Of a DNA stretch of 64,000 nucleotides, positions 1 to 8,873 are shown piece after piece. How positions within the stretch are numbered: the first letter of the stretch is position 1; the number at the start of each line of letters is the position of its first letter. The notes under the pieces were generated by a model, which was not told the DNA's origin, made no database searches, and saw nothing but the letters and a program-made list of their open reading frames with translations. This DNA comes from Janthinobacterium sp. 61 (lineage in GTDB: Bacteria; Pseudomonadota; Gammaproteobacteria; Burkholderiales; Burkholderiaceae_D). The position numbers were made by a program, and so were the translations under genes. Location of the stretch: NCBI RefSeq assembly GCF_002846335.1, contig NZ_PJMQ01000001.1, forward strand, positions 5,642,001 to 5,706,000, given 5' to 3'.

Positions 1-1700
1 CTGTCGACCCGGTCGGCCGCGAAATAGCCGTGGCGCTCGAACTGGAAGCGCTGTTCCGGCTGGGCCAGTTCCGCGCCCGGTTCCAGCCAGGCTTGCACCA
101 CTTCCTTGGCCAGCGGATTCAAGGCCAGCTTGAAGTCCTTGCCGCCCGCGTCCGGCTGCGGGTCCGTAAACAGGCGGTCGTACAGGCGCACTTCGGCGGG
201 AATGGCCGTCGGCGCGCTGACCCAGTGCATATTGCCCTTGACCTTGTAGTTGGCGCTGCCTTCCGTGCCCGACTTGCTGTCCGGGAAGTAGGTGCAATGC
301 ACGGCAATGACCTTGCCGTCTGCATCCTTGTCGTAGCCCGTGCATTCGATCACATAGCCATAGCGCAGGCGTACCTTGCTGCCCGGCTTGTCGGCTATCG
401 GTGGATACAAACGGAAATAGCCTTTGTTCGGCACTTCCATGAAGTCGTCTTCCTCGATCCACAGCTCGCGCGAGATGGGGAAGGTGCGCAAGCCCCGTTC
501 CGGGAAGTGCGGATGCACGGGCGCCGTGCATTCCACGCTCTCGTTTTCAGGGAAATTGTCGATGATCAGTTTCAACGGACGCAGCACGGCCACCGTGCGC
601 GGCGCCTTCGGGTCCAGGTCTTCGCGCAAACAGCCTTCGAGAACGCTGTAGTCGATCCAGCCGTCGGATTTGGTCACGCCCGTGCGTTCGCACATCAGCT
701 GGATTGCTTCCGGCGTGTAGCCCCGGCGGCGCATGCCCACCAGGGTCGGCATGCGGGGGTCGTCCCAGCCGTCGACGATTTTTTCTTCTACCAGCTGGCG
801 CAGCTTGCGCTTGCTGGTGACGATGTAGGTCAGGTTCAGGCGCGAGAATTCGAACTGGCGCGGCACGGGCTGCTGGAAGAAGCCGCCGGCCGACAGGGTT
901 TCCAGCAGCCAGTCGTAGAACGGGCGGTGGTCCTGGAACTCCAGGGTGCAGATCGAATGCGTGATGTTTTCCAGCGCGTCCGAGATCGGGTGCGTGTAAT
1001 CGTACATCGGGTAGATGCACCAGGCGTCGCCCGTGCGGTGATGATGCGCATGGCGGATGCGGTAAATGGCCGGGTCGCGCAAGTTCATGTTCGGCGAACT
1101 CATGGCATCTTCGCTCATCTTCGCGCGCAGAATGTGCTCGCCATCCTTGAACTGGCCCGCCTTCATGGCGCGGAACAGGGCCAGCGACTCGTCGCGCGGA
1201 CGGTCGCGGAATGGCGAATTCTTGCCAGCCTGGCCGAAATTGCCCCGGTTGGCAGCCATGTCTTCGGCGCTTTGGCTGTCCACATAGGCAAAGCCGGCCG
1301 TGATCAGGTATTCGGCCATCGCATACAGCTGGTCGAAGTAATCGCTCGCGTAGTGCAGGTGGCTCTGGCCATCGGCATGCTTCGGTTCCCAGTCAAAGCC
1401 CAGCCATTTCACGCTGTCCATGATGGTGTCGACGTATTCCTGTTCTTCTTTGGCCGGATTGGTGTCGTCGAAGCGCAGGTTGCACTGGCCGGCGTAATCG
1501 CGCGCCAGGCCAAAGTTGACGCAGATCGACTTGGCGTGGCCCACGTGCAGGTAGCCGTTCGGCTCTGGCGGAAAACGCGTGATCACCTGGGGCAGTCCGG
1601 GACGCACGTGGGCGCCGGCAGCCAGGTCGGCTTCGATGATGTTACGCAAGAAATTGGGCGCCAGCGCTGGCGCGGCGGTATTCGGTTTATCGTTGCTCAT
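1..1700 (-). CDS. glnS: Glutaminyl-tRNA synthetase (partial, C-terminus beyond window)
   Basis: Cytoplasmic class I aminoacyl-tRNA synthetase that charges tRNA-Gln with glutamine. Read on the minus strand from the ATG at 1700, it shows PPEPNGYLHVGHAKS, with the HIGH-type motif HVGH near residue 52. The start of the anticodon-binding beta-barrel follows a KMSKS-type loop, seen as VTSKRKL near residue 290. LRFDDTNPAKE and DWLLETLSAG are further GlnRS-typical blocks. The reading frame is still open at base 1, so the end of the anticodon-binding domain lies outside. A long open frame on the opposite strand is only its shadow. Confidence 0.97.
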   Translation of the reverse strand, partial: MSNDKPNTAAPALAPNFLRNIIEADLAAGAHVRPGLPQVITRFPPEPNGYLHVGHAKSICVNFGLARDYAGQCNLRFDDTNPAKEEQEYVDTIMDSVKWLGFDWEPKHADGQSHLHYASDYFDQLYAMAEYLITAGFAYVDSQSAEDMAANRGNFGQAGKNSPFRDRPRDESLALFRAMKAGQFKDGEHILRAKMSEDAMSSPNMNLRDPAIYRIRHAHHHRTGDAWCIYPMYDYTHPISDALENITHSICTLEFQDHRPFYDWLLETLSAGGFFQQPVPRQFEFSRLNLTYIVTSKRKLRQLVEEKIVDGWDDPRMPTLVGMRRRGYTPEAIQLMCERTGVTKSDGWIDYSVLEGCLREDLDPKAPRTVAVLRPLKLIIDNFPENESVECTAPVHPHFPERGLRTFPISRELWIEEDDFMEVPNKGYFRLYPPIADKPGSKVRLRYGYVIECTGYDKDADGKVIAVHCTYFPDSKSGTEGSANYKVKGNMHWVSAPTAIPAEVRLYDRLFTDPQPDAGGKDFKLALNPLAKEVVQAWLEPGAELAQPEQRFQFERHGYFAADRVD

Positions 1701-1862
1701 TGATCAATGCGGAAGAGTGACAGTAAAAAGCATTTTACCGTACCGCAAGCGCTTTATAAGCACGTATTTGACCCCATATCCCAGCATGCAAGGGACGCGG
1801 GCGCCGTTCTATAGGATAATCTGCCTTTAATTAGCAAACAAATCGTGACCCCGGAGCCATTT

Positions 1863-2156
1863 ATGGAAAATTTATATAACGTCCTCGGTGTCGCGCCCAA
1901 TGCCAGCGACGATGAAATCAAGAAGGTTTACCGTTCGCTGGCCATGCGCTTCCACCCCGACCGCAACCAGGCCCCCGGCGCCGAGGCGCGCTTCAAGAGC
2001 GTCACCAAGGCGTATGAAATCCTGGCCGACCCGGCCAAGCGCGCCGAATACGACCAGAGCGTGAATCACCGCATCATCATCGATCCGGAAGCGGAAGCCT
2101 ATGCCTTGTGGTGTGGCGTGTTCCGCCTGCATGGCACCGTCCTGCCGGCAGATTAA
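1863..2156 (+). CDS. J-domain-only co-chaperone (DnaJ family)
   Basis: A 97-residue protein that is almost entirely a J domain, so it probably stimulates the ATPase of a DnaK/Hsp70 partner in the cytoplasm. The HPD tripeptide is intact at residues 31-33, in the context MRFHPDRN. The helices before it ([18 protein letters not shown]) and after it ([15 protein letters not shown]) are normal. There is no glycine/phenylalanine region, zinc finger or C-terminal substrate domain. The ATG at 1863 is chosen because GGAG lies about 7 bases upstream. It precedes a three-gene cluster of unknown function in the same direction, but a roughly 100-base gap leaves co-transcription uncertain. Confidence 0.85.
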   Translation: MENLYNVLGVAPNASDDEIKKVYRSLAMRFHPDRNQAPGAEARFKSVTKAYEILADPAKRAEYDQSVNHRIIIDPEAEAYALWCGVFRLHGTVLPAD

Positions 2157-2261
2157 GCCTGCTGGCGGCCGCCCGGCCAGCCCGAATGATTTGAAAAACA
2201 ACAAACAATGGTGCTTTTGCTTTTAAGTAAAAGTGCCGCGCATCACATTGGAAAGCACAGC

Positions 2262-2774
2262 ATGAGAAGAGTACACCCTGAATTCGCGTACCAGTCGCGC
2301 GAGCTGGAAGGCCAGATCGATGGCATCCTCGGCGACCCGCCTAACCGCAAGAATTATAAAAGCATGGTTGATGCGCTGGTCAGCGAGTACGCCAGCGGCG
2401 GCGGCATCGAAGACGTGAACATGCTGGCCTTCGCGCTGGTCGATCACATTACCTTCAGCGACCCGAAAGGCTTGCTGGCCGAAAGCGAAGACTACGAGTT
2501 TGGCGACCCGGCCCGCGTGTTCTCCATGGCCGCCTGCGCCGCGCCGGAAGCGGCCAAGATGTACGCCGCCATCGAAGAGAGCTTCCCCGACCTGGCCCGC
2601 CAGGCCATCATCACGGCATTTTTGCACAAGAATCCGCGCCTGTGGGACGACGACGACCAGTCGCTCGACCAGCTGGCTGCCAATGACGACGGCGACGACG
2701 ATCACGACGAAGACGAAGCCACCGACGATTTCGCCCAGATGTTTGACCAGGATGGAGATGACCATGGCCGATAA
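2262..2774 (+). CDS. Hypothetical protein with acidic C-terminal tail (operon gene 1)
   Basis: I do not recognise this 170-residue protein. It is soluble and mostly helical, with no signal peptide or membrane segment. It ends in a strongly acidic run of Asp and Glu with His, at about residues 127-155, which could bind cations or a basic partner. The ATG at 2262 (MRRVHPEF) is preferred over an upstream start at 2208 because GGAAAG lies upstream and the extra 18 residues look non-coding. Its 3' end overlaps the next gene by 11 bases, which suggests translational coupling. Together with the next two genes it forms an operon. Confidence 0.7.
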   Translation: MRRVHPEFAYQSRELEGQIDGILGDPPNRKNYKSMVDALVSEYASGGGIEDVNMLAFALVDHITFSDPKGLLAESEDYEFGDPARVFSMAACAAPEAAKMYAAIEESFPDLARQAIITAFLHKNPRLWDDDDQSLDQLAANDDGDDDHDEDEATDDFAQMFDQDGDDHGR

Positions 2775-3555
2775 CAAGGATGAACAAAAAAGCAACCTGC
2801 CCGCGCTGACCAAGCAGGTCACGGAATTGGTGCTGTCCGGTTCGCTGGGCCACGCCGAGCAGGCGTTTGCCGACGCGGCCGACCAGTATGGCGATCTTGC
2901 CGTGGTGGAAGTGCTGAGCGCCATCCCGCCGCAAGTGACGGCCCTGCACCTGGCCGGCTTTGACGGCGGCAAGATGTCGCTGGCTACCTTGCTGGTACCG
3001 CCGAAGGCCTGGGCCGACAGCCTGGCCTTCATCGCCGCCACCTGGAGCGACGACCAGATCGAGGATGATCCGGAACGCATCGCCGAGTCGCTGTTCGCGC
3101 ACATCCACGGCGTGGTGTTTTCCACCGACGATGCCGAGCGCCGCCGCGAGCTGCTGCTCGAAGCGTCCGCCACCGACTGGGGCGCCACGGCGTTCGCCAT
3201 TCTGTTCTCGATGGCGCCGAAGGAAATCCTTGAGGTGGCGGGTGAAATCGTCATCAAGGGACCGTATGTGACGGGCGTGACGTCGTCCGACAACGACGTC
3301 GTGCCGCTGGCTATTGAGCTGGCGCAAGCGAATGAAGACGGCTGGGACCGTTCGCTGTTCGAACTGTTCCCCGACTTCCGCCACAGCGCCGACCTGGCCG
3401 ATGCCGAATACTCGGACGACCCGGACGAAGAACCGACCATGTTGCAGCGCAGTACCAAGGAATTGCTGTACCGCCTGCGCAAGCAAGTGCCGAGCACGCG
3501 CAGCGCACCGCGTTCCAGCACGCGCCGCAGCCTGGGCACCGGTATTTTCTCGTAA
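2764..3555 (+). CDS. Hypothetical protein (operon gene 2)
   Basis: A 263-residue soluble protein of unknown function. The sequence is rich in Ala, Leu, Asp and Glu and predicted helical, with blocks such as LPALTKQVTELVLSGSLGHA near the N-terminus. The tail, about residues 235-263, is basic and rich in Ser and Arg, unlike the acidic tail of the preceding protein. The ATG at 2764 lies inside the end of the upstream gene (11-base overlap), and GGAG sits 7-11 bases before it. No catalytic motif is visible. The opposite tail charges of the two overlapping genes hint that the products may bind each other, which is inference only. Confidence 0.7.
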   Translation: MADNKDEQKSNLPALTKQVTELVLSGSLGHAEQAFADAADQYGDLAVVEVLSAIPPQVTALHLAGFDGGKMSLATLLVPPKAWADSLAFIAATWSDDQIEDDPERIAESLFAHIHGVVFSTDDAERRRELLLEASATDWGATAFAILFSMAPKEILEVAGEIVIKGPYVTGVTSSDNDVVPLAIELAQANEDGWDRSLFELFPDFRHSADLADAEYSDDPDEEPTMLQRSTKELLYRLRKQVPSTRSAPRSSTRRSLGTGIFS

Positions 3556-3574
3556 TGAAAGCAGGGAACGTCTA

Positions 3575-4447
3575 ATGCTGCCAGCAATTGTTGTAGAGAA
3601 TCTTCCGCGCCTGGTGCGCGCCATCAAGCTGTTGCCGAACGACCCGCGCGAGGATGCGGCGCTGGACCTGGCCGATGAATTGACGGGCATCACGGCCATG
3701 GTGGCCGAGAAGTTCACGAATGAACGCACGGCCGACGGCATCCAGAAAGCGCTGTTCCTGACGGTGGGTGGCGTTTCGCTGGGCCTGGAGCAGGCCGTCA
3801 CACATGAAGGCGACCAGGCCGCACTCGATTTCCTCGTCGAGCATGGCGCCGAGCACGCGTTCCAGGTGGGTTTCCGCCTGATCAAGGAGCTGTCGCAGTT
3901 GCCGGAAGACGCTCTTGTCGGTGAGTACGACCAGGACCCCGTCTACCTTGCGCGCCGCCTGCGCGAGCTGTTCATCGATATTTGCCAGGCCGACCCTAAC
4001 CAGAACTGGGCCGGTTATGAAAAGTACGCGGTGCAGTTGCAACAGCGCAAGGAAGTGCAAGCCGTGGTGCGCCTGGCCAGCTGGCTGCGCCGCCACCACG
4101 ACAACGGCCCTGTCAGCGATAGCGACTTGAATGCCGAGGGCGTCATTGCCGTGGCCATCATCTTCGCCATCGAAGGCGGCGGGCGCATCATGGCGCGCAC
4201 GGGTCAAAAGGAGTTTGAACGCTTCGTGCGTTCCGTGCGCAAGAACAAGCCCGACTTCGAGGAAGGCTGGGCCGCCCTGGTGGCCAAGGTGCCGGTGCAG
4301 CATCACCCCGTGCTGCTCGACCGCATAGAATCCTACCGCCGCAGCTGTACCGTGGTGCATAAAATCCTTACGCGGGCCAGCATGAAAAGCCTGTTCGAGG
4401 ACCTGGAAAATTATGCGGGTTCCGAGCTGGACGCGGATTATTCGTAA
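3575..4447 (+). CDS. Hypothetical protein (operon gene 3)
   Basis: A 290-residue predicted cytoplasmic, helical protein that I cannot place in a family. The start at 3575 follows AGGGAA at good spacing and lies 19 bases after the previous stop, so it is very likely in the same operon. There are no membrane segments or nucleotide-binding loops. The middle (about residues 100-190) is rich in charged residues and may form long helices. The gene is followed by a hairpin repeat and then a T-tailed terminator at 4511-4540. Confidence 0.7.
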   Translation: MLPAIVVENLPRLVRAIKLLPNDPREDAALDLADELTGITAMVAEKFTNERTADGIQKALFLTVGGVSLGLEQAVTHEGDQAALDFLVEHGAEHAFQVGFRLIKELSQLPEDALVGEYDQDPVYLARRLRELFIDICQADPNQNWAGYEKYAVQLQQRKEVQAVVRLASWLRRHHDNGPVSDSDLNAEGVIAVAIIFAIEGGGRIMARTGQKEFERFVRSVRKNKPDFEEGWAALVAKVPVQHHPVLLDRIESYRRSCTVVHKILTRASMKSLFEDLENYAGSELDADYS

Positions 4448-4460
4448 TCCAACGCTGTTG

Positions 4461-4496
4461 TCGGATTACGCGGCGGCTTCGCCACCGCTAATCCGA
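4461..4496. repeat. Dispersed TCGGATTA hairpin repeat, copy 1
   Basis: An inverted repeat with arms TCGGATTA and TAATCCGA around a GC-rich loop, flanked by GTTGTCGG on one side and CCGACCTACG on the other. The same arm sequence recurs at 10972-11005 and, as TCGGCTTA/TAAGCCGA, at 11032-11060. This pattern fits a REP-like intergenic repeat family. Confidence 0.75.
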
Positions 4497-4510
4497 CCTA
4501 CGACTCAACG

Positions 4511-4540
4511 TAGGCCGGCATGCGCCGGCCTATTCTTTTT
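4511..4540 (+). terminator. Rho-independent terminator after the three-gene operon
   Basis: A perfect 9-bp stem TAGGCCGGC / GCCGGCCTA with an ATGC loop is followed by TTCTTTTT. The T-run lies on the plus strand, so it serves the upstream plus-strand operon. It overlaps the stop codon of the convergent LysR gene. Confidence 0.8.
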
Positions 4541-5432
4541 CCTCCAGCGCCGCTGCCTCGGCCAGTTTGACAAACGCCGCCACCAGCGGCGACGATTCTT
4601 CTTCCCGTTGTGCCAATAACAAGCTGGTGCTCGCCTGCGGATCGGCGATGGGACGGTAACACACGCCATCCATGCGGATGCGGTCGAACGAGGCGGGCAG
4701 CACGGAAATGCCGCAGCCGGCCGCCACCAGGCCGATGATGGTCGACGCTTCGCCCGCTTCCTGCGCTACCTGGGGCACGAAGCCGGCCGCCTTGCACAGG
4801 CGGAAGATCTGCGGATAAATCCCCGTGCCCGCATCCTTGGGATACATGACAAAACTTTCGCCCGCCATGTCGGCAATGGCGATGGCATCCTTGGCCGCCA
4901 GCGCGTGGGCAACAGGCAGCACGAGGAACAGCGGGTCCTTGCGCAGTTCCGTCAGGCGGATATCGTCTGGATACGTCGTTTCCGGCGGGCGCACGAAACC
5001 CAGGTCCATCGTCCTGCCTGAGATCGCTTCGAGCTGATGCAAGGTCGCCATTTCGTGCAAGGTCAGGGTGACATGCGGGAATTGCTGGCGGTAGCGGTTG
5101 ATGACGGTGGCGAAATACGGCGTAAATGGCGTGGAGAAGGTAAAGCCGATGCGCAATTCGCCCGCTTCACCCCGCTGCGCCCGCCGCGCCGTGACGGCCG
5201 CCTGTTCCGACAGAGCCAGGATGCGCCGCGCATCATCGAGGAAGAGTGCGCCCGCCTGCGTCAGCCGCACGGAGCGCTTGTTGCGCTCAAACAACTGCGC
5301 ACCCAGTTCCCCTTCCAGCGCCTGGATCTGCTGGCTCAGCGGCGGCTGGCCGATATGCAGCCTTTCGGCCGCGCGCGTGAAGTGCAGCTCTTCGGCGACG
5401 GCGACGAAGTAACGCAGGTGGCGCAATTCCAT
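4530..5432 (-). CDS. LysR-family transcriptional regulator
   Basis: A 300-residue LysR-type regulator of standard length. The N-terminal winged helix-turn-helix (about residues 1-60) reads MELRHLRYFVAVAEELHFTR followed by AAERLHIGQPPLSQQIQALE. A periplasmic-binding-like effector domain follows (about residues 90-295) with the family's GELRIGF opening. It is transcribed divergently from an MFS transporter 109 bases away, the usual arrangement for a LysR protein that controls its neighbour. A pair of TATGAGTTGG direct repeats in the shared intergenic region is a candidate binding site. The effector cannot be read from the sequence. Confidence 0.92.
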   Translation of the reverse strand: MELRHLRYFVAVAEELHFTRAAERLHIGQPPLSQQIQALEGELGAQLFERNKRSVRLTQAGALFLDDARRILALSEQAAVTARRAQRGEAGELRIGFTFSTPFTPYFATVINRYRQQFPHVTLTLHEMATLHQLEAISGRTMDLGFVRPPETTYPDDIRLTELRKDPLFLVLPVAHALAAKDAIAIADMAGESFVMYPKDAGTGIYPQIFRLCKAAGFVPQVAQEAGEASTIIGLVAAGCGISVLPASFDRIRMDGVCYRPIADPQASTSLLLAQREEESSPLVAAFVKLAEAAALEEKE

Positions 5433-5463
5433 TGTATGGTCCGATTCAGTAATCGTTTTAAAG

Positions 5464-5505
5464 TATGAGTTGGGCCTTAAATATATATTGGACGATATGA
5501 GTTGG
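5464..5505. promoter_or_regulatory. Candidate LysR binding region with direct repeats
   Basis: TATGAGTTGG occurs at 5464-5473 and again at 5496-5505, 32 bases apart, or about three helical turns. An AT-rich stretch (AAATATATATTGG) lies between the copies. This is the divergent promoter region of the LysR and MFS genes, so the phased repeats are a reasonable operator candidate. Confidence 0.4.
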
Positions 5506-5541
5506 CAATCCTAAGATGAAAACTCGCTTCTCTTTCGAAAC

Positions 5542-6831
5542 ATGGCCATGTCTGATTCATCGCTTGCTTATGCCTCCGCCGCCACCCCGGCGCTTACGCC
5601 TGTTGCTCCGGCCGCTCCCGCTCCCCGTTCTGCCATCGCCAAGGGGACGGCGGAATTCAAACGCAGCAACCGCGCCCTGTTCTTCGGCGGCTTTTCCACT
5701 TTCAGCTTGCTGTATTGCATCCAGCCCCTGTTTCCCCTGTTGTCGCAGCAGTTTCATTTGACGCCGGCGCAAAGCAGCTGGTCCTTGTCCGTGTCGAGCG
5801 GCTTGCTGGCCATCTCGCTGGTGCTGCTCAGTGCCGTCTCGGACCGCATCGGCCGCAAGCCGCTGATGGTGGCGGCTATGTTTTCCGCCGCAATACTCAC
5901 CATTCTGTCCGCGTTTGCCCAGGATTATGCGCAACTGCTGGCCATCCGCGCCGCGCTGGGCGTGGCCCTGGGCGGCATGCCGGCCGTCGCCATGGCTTAC
6001 CTGGGCGAGGAAATCGAGGGGCCATCCTTGGGCCTGTCGATGGGGCTATATATTGCCGGCAGCGCGTTTGGCGGCATGTCGGGACGCTTGATCGCCTCTT
6101 TGCTCAGCGATATCCTCTCGTGGCGCTGGGCCCTGAGCGTGCTGGGCGTGGCCGGTGTGCTGGCGGCGTTAGAGTTCTGGCGCAGCCTGCCCGCATCGAA
6201 AAACTTCGTGCCCAGTACCAAGGGGTGGAACGCCTTGCCGCATGCCATCAAACAGCATTTTTCCGACCAGGGTTTGCCGTGGCTGTTCTGCCTGGCTTTC
6301 GTACTGATGGGGTGTTTCGTCAGCCTGTACAACTACATCGGCTACCGCCTGCTGGCCGCGCCATTCGGCTTGCGCCAGAGTACGGTTGGCTTGCTGGCCT
6401 TTTTGTACCTGATCGGCATCTTCAGCTCCGTCTGGGCGGGCCGTCTGGTGGACCGCCTGGGGCGCCGGGGCGTGCTGTGGATCATGCTGTCGGTGATGCT
6501 GTCCGGCATTTTATTGACCCTGTTTGATTCCCTGCCGCTGATCGTCATCGGCATGGCGCTGGCCACGTTTGGCTTTTTTGCCTCGCACTCGATCGCCAGC
6601 AGCTGGGTCAGCCGCCGGGCGCGCGCGCCGCAGGCGCTGGCCTCGGCCTTCTACCTGCTGTTCTATTACCTGGGTTCAAGCCTGATCGGTTCCGCCTCGG
6701 GCATGATGTGGGGCTTCGACGGCTGGACGGGCGTCATCATCATGCTGGGCCTGTGCCTGGGCGGCGGCGTGCTGATCGCCTTGCGCCTGCGCCATCTGCA
6801 GCCGCTGGGCGCGCGCGAAGCGGTGGGCTGA
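5542..6831 (+). CDS. MFS transporter (YnfM-like)
   Basis: A 429-residue inner-membrane permease with about 12 predicted transmembrane helices. The cytoplasmic loop between helices 2 and 3 carries the MFS signature as SDRIGRKPLMVAAM. A second related loop, GRLVDRLGRRGVL, follows helix 8, as expected for the duplicated fold. About 35 Ala/Pro-rich residues precede the first helix. The overall pattern resembles the YnfM/CynX-type drug or organic-anion branch. It probably exports or imports a small molecule sensed by the divergent LysR protein. The substrate is not visible. A start two codons downstream (ATG at 5548) is also possible. Confidence 0.88.
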   Translation: MAMSDSSLAYASAATPALTPVAPAAPAPRSAIAKGTAEFKRSNRALFFGGFSTFSLLYCIQPLFPLLSQQFHLTPAQSSWSLSVSSGLLAISLVLLSAVSDRIGRKPLMVAAMFSAAILTILSAFAQDYAQLLAIRAALGVALGGMPAVAMAYLGEEIEGPSLGLSMGLYIAGSAFGGMSGRLIASLLSDILSWRWALSVLGVAGVLAALEFWRSLPASKNFVPSTKGWNALPHAIKQHFSDQGLPWLFCLAFVLMGCFVSLYNYIGYRLLAAPFGLRQSTVGLLAFLYLIGIFSSVWAGRLVDRLGRRGVLWIMLSVMLSGILLTLFDSLPLIVIGMALATFGFFASHSIASSWVSRRARAPQALASAFYLLFYYLGSSLIGSASGMMWGFDGWTGVIIMLGLCLGGGVLIALRLRHLQPLGAREAVG

Positions 6832-6836
6832 GGCCG

Positions 6837-7484
6837 CTATTTGGGGCAGTTGCCGATCATCGTTTCCCCATTCTTGCCCGCGCGCGTGGTCACGCACAAG
6901 GTGCCCAGCGCGCTGGTGATCTTGTAGGTGCGGCTGCCCCTGGCCGCATTTGCGCCCACTTCCTCAATTTTTGACGCTTCATACCATTTCGGCGGCACGG
7001 CTGCGTAGGCCTCGGCAAAGCCTTGCTGCATGCGCTTGTAGCCTGTGTCGTCGAATTTCTCCCCGCCACGCTGTGGGAATTCCTTGCGCAAATCCCTGTC
7101 GATCTTGCCCACGTCGCGTTTGGCTTGTGCCAGGATCTCGGCCGCGCTGGGCGCTGGCGGCGCTGTGATCGCTTCTGGCGTTGCTGGCGCTGGCGCCAGT
7201 TCGATGCTGGGGGCGGGCAGGGGGCGGCTGGTTGGCGCCGCCACTGGCAGGCGTGGAGGGCGCACGGCGGCCGGTTTGATGCTGGGCAACGGTAGGGGCT
7301 TGGGCGGCGCGGGGAGCGTGTGGCGCAGCCAGGTGATGGCCGGACCCTGCGGCAGGTGCTCGTCACTGGCAAGGCGGGGCCGCGACTGCAGTATGACATA
7401 TGCCAGCCCCGCGTGCAGCAGGACGATCAGCAGCAGGCCGGGCGCGCGGCGGGGCAGGATGGGCAACGAGGTCATGGCAGGCAT
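6837..7484 (-). CDS. Proline-rich membrane-anchored protein, TonB-like architecture
   Basis: A 215-residue protein with a short basic N-terminus, one transmembrane segment (about residues 12-30, PGLLLIVLLHAGLAYVIL) and a Pro/Ala-rich periplasmic spacer (about 45-115). A globular C-terminal part of about 90 residues ends in TMIGNCPK. The layout recalls TonB or TolA, but the TonB C-terminal YP motif is missing, so I call only the architecture. Two ATG codons (7484 and 7475) could start it; the longer form is given. It is convergent with the MFS gene and stands alone. Confidence 0.6.
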   Translation of the reverse strand: MPAMTSLPILPRRAPGLLLIVLLHAGLAYVILQSRPRLASDEHLPQGPAITWLRHTLPAPPKPLPLPSIKPAAVRPPRLPVAAPTSRPLPAPSIELAPAPATPEAITAPPAPSAAEILAQAKRDVGKIDRDLRKEFPQRGGEKFDDTGYKRMQQGFAEAYAAVPPKWYEASKIEEVGANAARGSRTYKITSALGTLCVTTRAGKNGETMIGNCPK

Positions 7485-7651
7485 GGTAGTTCGGGTACGC
7501 CAATGTATCTGAGGTATTTGATCATTATCTAAAATGTCACAAGCGCTTACAAAAAAGTGCCTCATGGAAATTGTGATGTCATGGCCGCGGGTGGGGAACC
7601 CTGCGCCAGCTTGGCGATCCAACCCGGATACCACGCGAACAGGAGATGATC

Positions 7652-7978
7652 ATGATGCAGGCAAAGGAGGTGGCACGGCGCTTTGGCGCCATCGAACACG
7701 CGATCGGCCAAGCGGCCCAGCTGTGCGGCAAGCAGCTGGGCATGTCCGTGGACTTGAAGGATTGCATCGAGCAGCTGGACCAGCAAAAGAGTGCCGTGCG
7801 GCAAGCCATCGACACGCATGACGATGCGCGCATCCGCCAGGCCGTCGACCAGATGGAATCGCTGGGCGACCGCGTCAAGCGGGCGTGCGGCACGGCGTCC
7901 AGCGTGACGCCAGAACTGAAGAGCGCCGTGCTCAAGGTCCACGATGAACTGTCGGACCTGAAGCACCAGCTGCATTAG
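7652..7978 (+). CDS. Small hypothetical helical protein
   Basis: About 108 residues, soluble and predicted all-helical. Heptad-like spacing of Leu and Ile in DLKDCIEQLDQQKSAVRQAI and a C-terminal helix ending in KHQLH suggest a coiled coil or helical bundle. AGGAG at 7641-7645 is followed by ATG codons at 7646, 7652 and 7655. Spacing favours 7652 or 7655. No family is recognised. Confidence 0.6.
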   Translation: MMQAKEVARRFGAIEHAIGQAAQLCGKQLGMSVDLKDCIEQLDQQKSAVRQAIDTHDDARIRQAVDQMESLGDRVKRACGTASSVTPELKSAVLKVHDELSDLKHQLH

Positions 7979-7997
7979 GCCTTGGCTCTTGAACGCC

Positions 7998-8873
7998 TTA
8001 CATCTGGCGGAACAGATGGGCATATAAAGGACTGACGCGCAGCTGCGCAGGATGCTGGCGCAGGGTCAGTGACAGCTTGCCCGCCTCGTCGCGCACGGCC
8101 GTGGCGATGGCACTGGCATTGACGATGGTGCCCCGGTGGATTTGCCAGAACTGTTGCGGGTCCAGTTGGGGCAAGAGTTCCTTCAGGCTCGTGCGTATCA
8201 GCGCTTCGCTGTCCTGGCACACGACGTTAATGTATTTGTCCAGCGCCTCGAAATACACGACGTCGGCAAGCGCGATCATGCGCACGCTGTTGCCGACGGC
8301 CGCCCGTATCATTTGCAGGCGGGGCGCGGGCGGCAGCATGGCTTGCAGCTGGCTCAGCAAGCGGGCCATGTTGTCGTCGCTGGCGGACGCTGTTGTCTCC
8401 GTCGCCGCCATGGGCGCCGTCGTGGCGGCTGGCGCTGCCGCTGGGGTTGCTGTTGTTGTGCCGTTGCCGCTGTCGCGCAGGCGCTGCTGCAGGCGCTCCA
8501 CCGTCTTGCCCAAGCGCGTATCGTTGACGGGTTTTAGTACGTAATCGGCGGCCGCATGCTCGAAGGCGGCCAATGCGTATTCATCATAGGCTGTGACGAA
8601 CACGATGTGAGGAAACGCAATGCCGTCGGGCCATTGTTCCGCCAGTTCTTCGGCCGCTTCCAGGCCCGTCTTGCCTGGCATCTTGATGTCGAGAAATAGT
8701 ATGTCGGGCTGCAGCGCCAGGCCTTGCCGCAAGGCTTCCACGCCATTGGGGCAGGTGGCGACGATGTCGAGTTCCGGCCACAGCCGCTGCAAGGCGTGGG
8801 CGAGGGCGGCGGCGAGGATGGGTTCGTCTTCGGCGATCAGGGCGCGTGGCGCACGCGCAGTGTGGTGGCTCAT
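7998..8873 (-). CDS. LytTR-family response regulator (LytR/AlgR type)
   Basis: A 291-residue response regulator. The N-terminal receiver domain (about residues 8-125) has the acidic pocket EDEP, a phosphoacceptor Asp in DILFLDIKMPG and the conserved Lys in YVLKPVND. An Ala/Thr-rich linker (about 140-180) leads to a LytTR DNA-binding domain (about 190-290), recognisable by VYFEALDKYINVV and FWQIHRGTIVN. Its start overlaps the stop of the upstream sensor kinase by four bases, so the two are translationally coupled. It should activate or repress unknown targets in response to that kinase. Confidence 0.93.
   Translation of the reverse strand: MSHHTARAPRALIAEDEPILAAALAHALQRLWPELDIVATCPNGVEALRQGLALQPDILFLDIKMPGKTGLEAAEELAEQWPDGIAFPHIVFVTAYDEYALAAFEHAAADYVLKPVNDTRLGKTVERLQQRLRDSGNGTTTATPAAAPAATTAPMAATETTASASDDNMARLLSQLQAMLPPAPRLQMIRAAVGNSVRMIALADVVYFEALDKYINVVCQDSEALIRTSLKELLPQLDPQQFWQIHRGTIVNASAIATAVRDEAGKLSLTLRQHPAQLRVSPLYAHLFRQM

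Noticed and set aside
6837..7484. A true TonB
   Set aside because: It has the N-terminal anchor and a proline-rich spacer, but not the C-terminal TonB domain, and no exbBD genes are adjacent.
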